Below, one piece after another: positions 6,911 to 13,125 of a stretch of 15,698 nucleotides of DNA. A program made the position numbers and the translations under genes. This DNA comes from Bordetella parapertussis (GTDB lineage: Bacteria > Pseudomonadota > Gammaproteobacteria > Burkholderiales > Burkholderiaceae_C): assembly GCA_945882755.1 (NCBI GenBank), contig CAMCWS010000049.1, forward strand, positions 1 through 15,698. Reading direction: 5' to 3'. Numbering within the stretch: the first letter of the stretch is position 1; each line of letters opens with the position of its first letter. The notes beneath the pieces were generated by a model. That model was given only the letters and a program-made list of their open reading frames with translations. It was not told the origin of the DNA and did not search any database.

Positions 6911-8260
6911 ATGAAGCTCAACGATGCCCCCATGACAACGACGGGCCCTTATGACCAAGCGTTTCTAGAAGCGCATTGGATGCCCTTCACCGGCAACCGC
7001 AACTTCAAAGCCAAGCCGCGCTTGATCGCCAGCGCTAAGGGCGTGTATTACACCGATGTGGACGGGCGGCAAATTTTGGACGGCTTGTCAGGACTGTGGT
7101 GTTGTGGCTTGGGCCATGCGCGGCCCGAGTTGGTCGAAGCAGCCGCTAAGCAAATGGCGACGCTGGACTATTCCCCTGCGTTTCAACACGGTCACGCCAA
7201 GTCTTTCGAATTGGCCAACCGCTTGAAAGCCCTCACGCCCAATGGCCTCGACTATGTGTTTTTCACTGGCTCGGGCTCAGAGGCCGCAGACACCTCTTTG
7301 AAAATGGCGCGGGCCTATTGGCGAGCCAAAGGCATGGGCAGCAAAACTCGCTTTATTGGCCGAGAAAAAGGCTACCACGGCGTGAACTTTGGCGGCATTT
7401 CGGTGGGCGGCATGCCCGGCAACCGCAAAACCTTTGGCCAAGGGGTGGAAGCCGATCACCTGCCCCATACCCAGTTGCCCGAAAACGCCTTCTCTAAAGG
7501 CATGCCCACGCATGGTGTGCATTTGGCTGAAGAGTTGCTGCGCCTCATTGCATTGCACGATGCCTCCAATATTGCAGCCGTCATCATCGAACCCTTCTCG
7601 GGGTCGTCAGGCGTGGTCATCCCGCCGGTGGGCTATTTGCAGCGCATACGCGAGATTTGCACCGCCCACAACATCTTGCTGATTTTTGACGAGGTCATCA
7701 CCGGCTTTGGCCGCTGTGGCAGCTACACCGGCGCAGAGTCCTTTGGCGTCACACCCGACATCATGAACGTGGCCAAGCAAATCACCAATGGCACCCAGCC
7801 CTTGGGTGCGGTGCTGGCCAACGCGGACATTTACAACACCTTCATGGCGCAAGGCGGCCCCGAATACATGCTGGAGTTCGCCCACGGCTACACCTACTCG
7901 GCCCACCCCGTGGCTTGTGCGGTGGGATTGGCCGCATTGGACGTGCTGGTGAAAGAAGACATGCTGTCGCGGGTAAATGCTTTAGCGCCCTACTTTGAGG
8001 CGGCGGTTCACAGCTTGAAAGGTGTGCGACATGTCACCGATATACGCAACTACGGTTTGGCTGCTGGTTTCACGCTAGAGGCCGTTCCTGGCGAACCCGC
8101 CAAACGCCCTTACGAAGTTGCCATGAAATGCTGGGACAAAGGCTTTTATGTCCGCTACGGCGGCGACACGATTCAGCTCGCCCCGCCCTTCATCATGGAG
8201 AGGCACCAAATCGACAGTTTGGTTCAAGCCCTGGGTGAAGCCTTGCAAGAAACCCACTGA
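6911..8260 (+). CDS. Omega-amino acid:pyruvate aminotransferase (beta-alanine type), class III
   Basis: A PLP-dependent fold-type I, class III aminotransferase, cytoplasmic, 449 residues. The N-terminal HWMPFTGNRNFKAKPRL and LDGLSGLWCCGLGHARPE segments match the beta-alanine:pyruvate (omega-amino acid) transaminase group, which makes malonate semialdehyde and alanine from beta-alanine and also acts on other terminal amines. FTGSGSEAADTSLK (118-131) binds the cofactor phosphate, GYHG is at 154-157, Asp260 in IFDEVITGFGR contacts the pyridine nitrogen, and Lys289 in MNVAKQITNG is the Schiff-base lysine. HGYTYSAHPVACA is also typical. It sits between yjgR and the BLUF gene in a tight plus-strand cluster. 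The C3 product fits with the propionyl-CoA genes to the left, but they are not in one operon. The exact amine donor cannot be read from sequence. Confidence 0.9.
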   Translation: MKLNDAPMTTTGPYDQAFLEAHWMPFTGNRNFKAKPRLIASAKGVYYTDVDGRQILDGLSGLWCCGLGHARPELVEAAAKQMATLDYSPAFQHGHAKSFELANRLKALTPNGLDYVFFTGSGSEAADTSLKMARAYWRAKGMGSKTRFIGREKGYHGVNFGGISVGGMPGNRKTFGQGVEADHLPHTQLPENAFSKGMPTHGVHLAEELLRLIALHDASNIAAVIIEPFSGSSGVVIPPVGYLQRIREICTAHNILLIFDEVITGFGRCGSYTGAESFGVTPDIMNVAKQITNGTQPLGAVLANADIYNTFMAQGGPEYMLEFAHGYTYSAHPVACAVGLAALDVLVKEDMLSRVNALAPYFEAAVHSLKGVRHVTDIRNYGLAAGFTLEAVPGEPAKRPYEVAMKCWDKGFYVRYGGDTIQLAPPFIMERHQIDSLVQALGEALQETH

Positions 8261-8268
8261 TCGCCCTC

Positions 8269-8688
8269 ATGCTCACCCAGCTCATCTACATCAGCCGCGC
8301 AGTCGGTCCGCAGACCACCACCGTCACCAGCCAAATTTTGGAAACAGCGAGGGCGTTTAATAAGTCGCACAACCTAACGGGGGTGCTGTGCCAAGGCAAA
8401 GGTTTGTATGTGCAAGTGCTGGAAGGTGAGCGCAGTGTGGTCAACAGCCTTTACCGCCGCATAGCAGCCGACAGCCGTCATGTGGATGCGGAAATCGTTC
8501 TTTTCGGAGAAATTAAAAACAGGCAATTCAAAGAATGGTCCATGGCGCTGGTCAACCTGAGCATAGACGACCCCATGGTGACCATGAAGCACCCCGAGTT
8601 TGACCCCTACTCCGCCGACAGTCGCGCCATCATAGGTTTGATCGCCGAATTGCTCTCATCGAGTTCGGCGATTCAAAACCCAGGCTAA
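8269..8688 (+). CDS. Stand-alone BLUF-domain blue-light sensor
   Basis: A 139-residue flavin-binding BLUF protein, cytoplasmic, of the short PixD-like type with no enzymatic output domain. The photocycle residues are all present: Tyr7 in LIYISRA, Asn31 in AFNKSHNLTG, Gln49 in YVQVLEGE, and Trp90/Met92 in KEWSMAL; these correspond to PixD Tyr8, Asn32, Gln50, Trp91 and Met93. The domain occupies about 1-97. The remaining 40 residues probably form the capping helices used for oligomer or partner contacts. The start is 8 bp after the aminotransferase stop with no strong ribosome-binding site, so translation is probably coupled. The stop faces the cytochrome c' stop with 7 bp between. The signalling partner is not visible nearby; yjgR and the aminotransferase share its likely transcript. 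Confidence 0.93.
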   Translation: MLTQLIYISRAVGPQTTTVTSQILETARAFNKSHNLTGVLCQGKGLYVQVLEGERSVVNSLYRRIAADSRHVDAEIVLFGEIKNRQFKEWSMALVNLSIDDPMVTMKHPEFDPYSADSRAIIGLIAELLSSSSAIQNPG

Positions 8689-8695
8689 AGCCGAT

Positions 8696-9151
8696 TTATT
8701 TGTTGCGGAAATTGTCGTGACAGTTTTTGCAAGTACCGCCTGTTGCAGAGACCGCAGCTTTCAGGTCGTCTAACTTGCCGGTTTTGGCAGCAGCGCCCAG
8801 CTTGACCACCTCGGCTTGCATTTTGTCTGCCGCGTCTTTGAACTTGGCGTTGTCGCTCCACACCTCGGGCTTGGCTTTGGTGTTGCCGCCTTGGTCGGTG
8901 CCTTCCCCAAATGCGGTCCAAGGCAATTTGGCCATGAATTCCACTACTGCAGCGTTATCGGCTGCCACCTTGGCGTCATAGGGGATTTTTCCCTGCGCCA
9001 TACCGGCCAAACGGCTGAAATGGGTGCCCATGACCGACAAACTGCTTTGGCGGTATTTGATGGCGTCTTCGGGTTTGGCAAACTGCGCTTGGGCAGGAGA
9101 GAAAGTGAAACTGCCGATGAGTAAGATCGAAGCAAGAGAAAGAAATTTCAT
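8696..9151 (-). CDS. Cytochrome c' (periplasmic, class II c-type)
   Basis: A 151-residue exported haem protein. The signal peptide (MKFLSLASILLIGSFTF to a likely cut after AQA at residue 22) sends it to the periplasm. The mature part is a four-helix bundle of the cytochrome c' family: AIKYRQSSLSVMGTHF is the typical first helix, and the haem-binding CKNCH (Cys141, Cys144, His145) lies near the C-terminus, which is diagnostic for class II cytochromes. Family members bind NO and CO at a five-coordinate haem and are linked to NO resistance. The ATG has AAAGG 8 bases upstream. It is divergent from a cytochrome b561 gene with 17 bp between the starts. This pairing suggests that b561 hands electrons to this protein (inference). 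Confidence 0.92.
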   Translation of the reverse strand: MKFLSLASILLIGSFTFSPAQAQFAKPEDAIKYRQSSLSVMGTHFSRLAGMAQGKIPYDAKVAADNAAVVEFMAKLPWTAFGEGTDQGGNTKAKPEVWSDNAKFKDAADKMQAEVVKLGAAAKTGKLDDLKAAVSATGGTCKNCHDNFRNK

Positions 9152-9168
9152 GAAAGGCCCCTTTGAAA
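9152..9168. promoter_or_regulatory. 17-bp divergent spacer with an AAAGG/CCTTT dyad
   Basis: The whole spacer between the cytochrome c' and b561 start codons holds the near-palindrome AAAGG-CC-CCTTT (9153-9164). It presents AAAGG as a Shine-Dalgarno on both strands, 8 bases before cytochrome c' and 11 bases before b561. No promoter fits here, so at least one, probably both, must start inside the opposite gene. Confidence 0.5.
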
Positions 9169-9840
9169 ATGTCAGAACAGTTTAGCGTGAAGGTGTGGGA
9201 CTTACCCACGCGGGTTTTCCATTGGAGTTTGTTGTTGGCTGTCTTCGGCTCGTTTTACGCCGTGTGGATTGCCGAAGACATGGTTTTGCACAGCCGCTTT
9301 GGCTATGCGGTGCTGGCGCTGTGCCTGTTTCGCTTGGTGTGGGGCGTGGTCGGCGGCCATTGGTCGCGCTTTGCGTCCTTTGTACCTTCATGGCGTCAAA
9401 CCCGCGCTTATGTGTCGTCCTCGCAACCCATGGAAGCACAACCTGGCCACAACCCTTTAGGTGCGTGGTCGGTGTATGCGTTTTTGCTGTTGTTGCTTTT
9501 GCAAGTGGGCAGCGGCATGGGCAGCGATGACGATGTGGTTTTCAGCGGCCCGCTCACACCGTTGTTGCCCTCGGAATGGGTGTCTTGGTTCACTTTTTAC
9601 CACGCAGATGTGGGCAAAACGGTGTTGATGGTGTTGATCCTGATTCACATTGCAGCGGTGCTTTATTACACCTTGGTGAAACGTCAAGCCTTGATTCAAA
9701 CTATGTGGCATGGTGTGCGGCAACTGCCTGTGGATGTTGTGGCGTCTGTGGATACATGGCCTAGGCGTTTGGGGGCTTTGCTGATCGTCAGTGTTATCGC
9801 TTTGGGAATCGCTGCTTTGCTGCAGCTTTTGCCAGCTTAA
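9169..9840 (+). CDS. Cytochrome b561 domain membrane protein
   Basis: An integral inner-membrane di-haem b-type cytochrome of the prokaryotic b561/Ni-Fe hydrogenase cytochrome b group, 223 residues from the ATG at 9169 (a TTG two codons earlier is less likely). Four membrane segments are visible at about 18-36, 43-62, 100-115 and 147-168, with another hydrophobic helix at 201-221. Likely haem ligands are His18 in TRVFHWS, His41 in LHSRFGYA, His145 in FYHADVGK and His160 in LILIHIAAV. It starts with KVWDLPTRVFHW, a hallmark of this group. It is paired divergently with a periplasmic cytochrome c', so it may reduce that cytochrome from the quinol pool. Genes of this type often stand next to small c-type cytochromes. 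Confidence 0.9.
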   Translation: MSEQFSVKVWDLPTRVFHWSLLLAVFGSFYAVWIAEDMVLHSRFGYAVLALCLFRLVWGVVGGHWSRFASFVPSWRQTRAYVSSSQPMEAQPGHNPLGAWSVYAFLLLLLLQVGSGMGSDDDVVFSGPLTPLLPSEWVSWFTFYHADVGKTVLMVLILIHIAAVLYYTLVKRQALIQTMWHGVRQLPVDVVASVDTWPRRLGALLIVSVIALGIAALLQLLPA

Positions 9841-9862
9841 CCCCTGCGTCATTGCAAAGTGC

Positions 9863-9991
9863 CGTCATTGCGATCGTAGCGAAGCAATCCTTGCCTCGTG
9901 AGGTGCGGGTCGAGGCCGAGCCTGCGGTACGTGCCGAGGGATTGCTTCGATCCTGACGGGAGTTTGCTTCGGCCTACGGCCTCGCAATGAC
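9863..9991. repeat. Dispersed palindromic repeat (MITE-like, GTCATTGCGA ends)
   Basis: A roughly 130-bp imperfect palindrome fills the space between two convergent genes. The ends are GTCATTGCGA (9864-9873) and its inverse TCGCAATGAC (9982-9991). The inner arms are a perfect 11-bp pair, CGAAGCAATCC (9880-9890) and GGATTGCTTCG (9939-9949), and GGCC-TAC-GGCC forms a small hairpin at 9971-9981. An extra GTCATTGC at 9848-9855 looks like a partial second end. Elements with the GTCATTGCGAGG...GAAGCAATC pattern are scattered through many bacterial genomes as non-coding palindromic repeats. In RNA it would fold strongly from both directions and may end both transcripts. It has no ORF of its own. Confidence 0.7.
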
Positions 9992-10007
9992 CATCAGCCG
10001 CAAGTCA

Positions 10008-11165
10008 TCAGGCTTTTTCCAAATGGGCATGCAAACCCCTGCGCGGCGAGGGCCCCACCTGAGGCGCATAGCCCAAGCGGGTCCACATTTGCACCGTGTC
10101 TGCGCCGTCCTTACCGCCCAATAGTTGGTGAATGGCTTTGAAGTTCTGCACTTGCTCGGGGTACTCCTGCAGGGCCTGCGACAAAGGGTGCATACGCAAG
10201 CCCAAGGCGGTGGCAGCAAGCTGCAAACGCACATAAGCGCGGCCACACAACATTTGGGTTGTGCGGCTGTTGTCCGAGGTGCTGAGCCACACACAGGCGG
10301 GTGTAGTCGCCATTTTTTCGTTGAAATCGCTGATTTGCCCTTTGATGGCCGAGCTGTCAGGCTCTGAAGGCTTGCTGCGATCAAACAAGCCGAGTGCCAC
10401 CAAACTACGAACCATCGGTGCGTTGATCGAAATCCCGTCTCGGTGCTGAGCAATTTCTTGCGGACCAACCCGCAACACTTTGTACGACTCCAGCAAGGTG
10501 CGTGGGGTTTGCATCTCGATACGCCAAGCGTCCATGGCGATTTGCCGGTGTTGCTGCATGCTGGCCTCGTCCGCCGTTACCAAGCCAAACTTCACAGGTA
10601 AGCCTTTCACACTGTCGGCCAAGGCCTGGCGAGCATCTGCGTTGGGGATGCGGTTGTCATAAGTACCGCGGTGGGTATGACGATGAAAGATCTGCGCAAA
10701 CAAGGGGTCTGCTTTAACGGCATCGTCCTTGACAAGGCGAATGCTGACGGTGGGTCGGCCATCGGGTGCCTTGGCGTCGAATTCGCCCTCAGGGAACAGG
10801 GTGGTCTCTGCACGGTAGCCTCTTTGTTTGGCAGCCATGTCGAGCAACTCCAGAAATGTCCCTTGGCTGATGACAAGCTGGCGCGACCGTGGATCGGTTT
10901 CGGGCAACAAGCGCTGCAGGTCCATGCGCAGCACGATGGTCTCTGGCGTGTCCAGATTCACCAACCAAGACTGCAAATTGTGGGCGTGGGGGGCTAACAA
11001 AGCGTGGGACAGCGCCCAGCGACGAATATCCAAATCATTTGCCGGCGGCTGCCAAGCTGCAATAGCCTCGGGCGGCAAAGCACTGCTGCAGCCAGGCAGG
11101 CTGCTGAGGGTGGCTGCGGCGATCATGCCACCCCCTGCGATACGTAAAAATTGGCGTTTATTCAT
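10008..11165 (-). CDS. Acg-family FMN-binding (nitroreductase-like) oxidoreductase with export signal
   Basis: A 385-residue protein resembling the Acg/Rv2032-type branch of the nitroreductase superfamily, which carries a divergent FMN-binding fold; the substrate is unknown. LLAPHAHNLQSWLVNL matches the usual APSxHNxQPW segment, PETDPRSRQLVISQGTFLELL the central family motif, and FHRHTHRGTYDN the conserved arginine-rich loop. The N-terminus MNKRQFLRIAGGG resembles a Tat signal with KR rather than RR, followed by a hydrophobic stretch and LPGC (Cys26), a possible lipobox with an unusual Pro. Export, perhaps as a lipoprotein, is therefore likely but not certain. The frame is open 61 codons upstream, but the chosen ATG starts the signal and leaves room for a divergent promoter. 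It is divergent from a LysR regulator that probably controls it. Confidence 0.82.
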   Translation of the reverse strand: MNKRQFLRIAGGGMIAAATLSSLPGCSSALPPEAIAAWQPPANDLDIRRWALSHALLAPHAHNLQSWLVNLDTPETIVLRMDLQRLLPETDPRSRQLVISQGTFLELLDMAAKQRGYRAETTLFPEGEFDAKAPDGRPTVSIRLVKDDAVKADPLFAQIFHRHTHRGTYDNRIPNADARQALADSVKGLPVKFGLVTADEASMQQHRQIAMDAWRIEMQTPRTLLESYKVLRVGPQEIAQHRDGISINAPMVRSLVALGLFDRSKPSEPDSSAIKGQISDFNEKMATTPACVWLSTSDNSRTTQMLCGRAYVRLQLAATALGLRMHPLSQALQEYPEQVQNFKAIHQLLGGKDGADTVQMWTRLGYAPQVGPSPRRGLHAHLEKA

Positions 11166-11259
11166 GCTTTTCTCATTTGGAATCGTTGCGGATGAGTGCA
11201 TTGTGTTTAAACAAGCGTCATTGCACAATTGCATAAATTTAAGCCACAGATATGCAAAC
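11166..11259. promoter_or_regulatory. Divergent control region between the Acg-like gene and the LysR gene
   Basis: This 94-bp region must hold both promoters. It contains a perfect 10-bp palindrome TGTTTAAACA (11204-11213) and a TTGCACAATTGCA run (11221-11233) that fits the LysR T-N11-A box. ATTGTG (11200-11205) and CACAAT (11224-11229) form an additional inverted pair around the palindrome. These are candidate LysR operators; no clean -35/-10 pair stands out on either strand. Confidence 0.45.
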
Positions 11260-12150
11260 ATGAATAGCAAAAATTTCAACTGGTCTTTGATCCCTTCGTT
11301 TTTGGCTGCCTTGGAACACGGCAGCCTGCTTGGCGCCGCACGGGCCACAGGGGTCAGTCAACCCACCTTGGGGCGGCATATTGCCGAGTTGGAACAACAG
11401 TTGAATGTGCTGCTTTTTGAGCGCACAGGGCGCGGTTTGCAAGCCACGCCTAACGCCTTGGCATTGGCCGAGGCCGCCCAAACCATGCAAAGCGGCGCCG
11501 CCAGTTTTTCGCGCTTGGCCAGTGGCAGCACCGCCAGTTTGCAGGGCGTGGTTCGCATCACCGCCAGCCAACCGGTGGCGTGCTTTTTATTGCCGCCCAT
11601 CTTGGCAAACATGCGACAGGCCTTGCCCGAGGTGACGGTCGCGCTGGTGGTCAGCAACGATGTCAGCAATTTGTTGCGCCGAGAAGCCGATATTGCTCTG
11701 CGCATGGTGCGCCCCGAGCAAAGCAGCCTGATTGCCAAGCGCATTGGCAACATCACGATTCAGGCCTGCGCACAAAACGGCTATCTTCATCGCACAGGCA
11801 TTCCGCAGCAAGCAGACGATTTGCGTGACCACGAATTGATCGCCGGTGACCGCACCAACGATATTGACATGGGCTTTGAAGCCCTGGGTTTTAATGTCAA
11901 ACATCTGCGCTTTGCTTTGCGCAGTGACGACTTGATCGCCCAATGGGCGGCGGTCAAGGCCGGTTTGGGTGTGGGTTTTATGGCCGATTATTTACTCAGA
12001 GCAGAGCCATCGGTTCAAGCCTTATTACCCGCCTTGGAACTACCCCAATTTCCCGTATGGCTGACCGTTCACCAAGAGCTGCAAACCAGCGCTCGCATAC
12101 GAGCCGTCTACGATTTTTTGGCTTCAGAGGTAGCCCAATCTCTGTCATAA
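11260..12150 (+). CDS. LysR-family transcriptional regulator
   Basis: A 296-residue cytoplasmic DNA-binding regulator, the normal LysR length. The N-terminal winged helix-turn-helix covers about residues 8-66, with the recognition part in GAARATGVSQPTLGRHIAELEQ (split about 25-46) and LLFERTGRGLQATPNA after it. The rest, from about 90 (VVRITASQPVACFLLPPIL), is the effector-binding domain, and VKAGLGVGFMADYL near the C-terminus is typical. The frame is open far upstream into the opposite gene, but this ATG gives the correct domain start. There is no clear ribosome-binding site. Position and orientation imply autoregulation and control of the divergent Acg-like oxidoreductase gene. The inducer cannot be predicted. 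Its stop is 27 bp from the convergent hprA stop. Confidence 0.93.
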   Translation: MNSKNFNWSLIPSFLAALEHGSLLGAARATGVSQPTLGRHIAELEQQLNVLLFERTGRGLQATPNALALAEAAQTMQSGAASFSRLASGSTASLQGVVRITASQPVACFLLPPILANMRQALPEVTVALVVSNDVSNLLRREADIALRMVRPEQSSLIAKRIGNITIQACAQNGYLHRTGIPQQADDLRDHELIAGDRTNDIDMGFEALGFNVKHLRFALRSDDLIAQWAAVKAGLGVGFMADYLLRAEPSVQALLPALELPQFPVWLTVHQELQTSARIRAVYDFLASEVAQSLS

Positions 12151-12177
12151 CGGTCAGGGCTTTCTGGCTGAGCAATT

Positions 12178-13125
12178 TCAAACCACGCGGTTTTGCGGCG
12201 TGTTGGCAACAAAGGCTTCGATGTTGTCGATCAATTGGTCCGCCAAAAACTGCATGGCTTGCTGTGAGGCCCATGCCACGTGCGGCGTCAAAATAAAGTT
12301 GGGTGAGCGAATTTCCAATAACGGGTTGCCGTTTTTGGGTGGCTCTTGACTCAAGACGTCAAAGCCTGCACCCGCAATCACGCCAGTTTGTAAAGCTGTT
12401 TTCAAGGCCTCCTCGTCCACCAAACCACCTCGGGAGGTGTTGATCAGCAGAGCACTGCGTTTCATTTGTTGCAACTGCGCCATGCCAATGAAATGGCGCG
12501 AGGCAGGCGTCAAGGGACAGTGCAAGGAAATGATGTCCGATTCGGCAAACACCTGCTCAGGTGGCACAAAGTCGACCCCAGCAGCTTTGGGTGGCGCATG
12601 ATCGGCAAACAAGACCTTCATGCCCAAGGCGCGGGCGATCTGCGCTGTGGCTTGGCCCAGCACACCTTCACCAAAAATGCCTAAAGTGCTGCCGTGCAAG
12701 TCGCGTATGGGGTAATCGAAAAAGCAAAATTGCTCCTCTTTCTGCCAACGACCGTTCAGAACATCTTCACGGTAAGCCATGAGGTTACGACGCAAAGCAA
12801 AAATCAATGCGAAAGCGTGTTCAGGCACGGTATGTACTGCGTAGTTGCGGATATTGACCAAGGCCACGCCGCGTTCGCGGCACGCGTCGACATCGATCAC
12901 GTCATAGCCGGTGGCGGCCATGGCAATCAGCTTGAGCTTGGGCAGTTGAGCAAGAGTGTCGCGGCGGATCGGCACCTTGTTGGTGATGGCCACGGTAGCG
13001 TCTTGCAAACGCTGCACTACTTGGTCAGGGTGGGTCTGCACATGCTCAGTCCAAGCATGTGCAAACGAAGGTGCTCGCAGCTCAGCCCTTAACGACTGCC
13101 TGTCCAGAAAAACTATGTTTTGCAT
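12178..13125 (-). CDS. hprA: Hydroxypyruvate reductase / D-glycerate dehydrogenase
   Basis: A cytoplasmic NAD(P)H-dependent D-2-hydroxyacid dehydrogenase that reduces hydroxypyruvate to D-glycerate. From the ATG at 13123-13125 it is 315 residues, close to serine-cycle HprA. The nucleotide-binding GIFGEGVLGQA is at 149-159 (Gly152, Gly154, Gly157). Catalytic Arg232 lies in NTSRGGLVDEEAL, Glu261 in SQEPP and His282 in LTPHVAWAS, with AATGYDVIDVDAC at about 70-82. The start was chosen because AAGGA sits 5 bases before this ATG; the ATG two codons earlier overlaps that site. The gene begins 44 bp inside the end of sgaA, in another frame. Function is supported by the neighbours, because SgaA makes its substrate; other D-2-hydroxyacid specificities are possible from sequence alone. 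Confidence 0.88.
   Translation of the reverse strand: MQNIVFLDRQSLRAELRAPSFAHAWTEHVQTHPDQVVQRLQDATVAITNKVPIRRDTLAQLPKLKLIAMAATGYDVIDVDACRERGVALVNIRNYAVHTVPEHAFALIFALRRNLMAYREDVLNGRWQKEEQFCFFDYPIRDLHGSTLGIFGEGVLGQATAQIARALGMKVLFADHAPPKAAGVDFVPPEQVFAESDIISLHCPLTPASRHFIGMAQLQQMKRSALLINTSRGGLVDEEALKTALQTGVIAGAGFDVLSQEPPKNGNPLLEIRSPNFILTPHVAWASQQAMQFLADQLIDNIEAFVANTPQNRVV

Noticed and set aside
10828..11259. 144-codon N-terminal extension of the LysR protein
   Set aside because: It would overlap the divergent oxidoreductase gene and is not LysR-like; the ATG at 11260 gives the standard 296-residue protein.
11166..11348. 61-codon N-terminal extension of the Acg-like protein
   Set aside because: It would bury the export signal inside the protein and run into the LysR gene; the ATG at 11165 begins the signal sequence.
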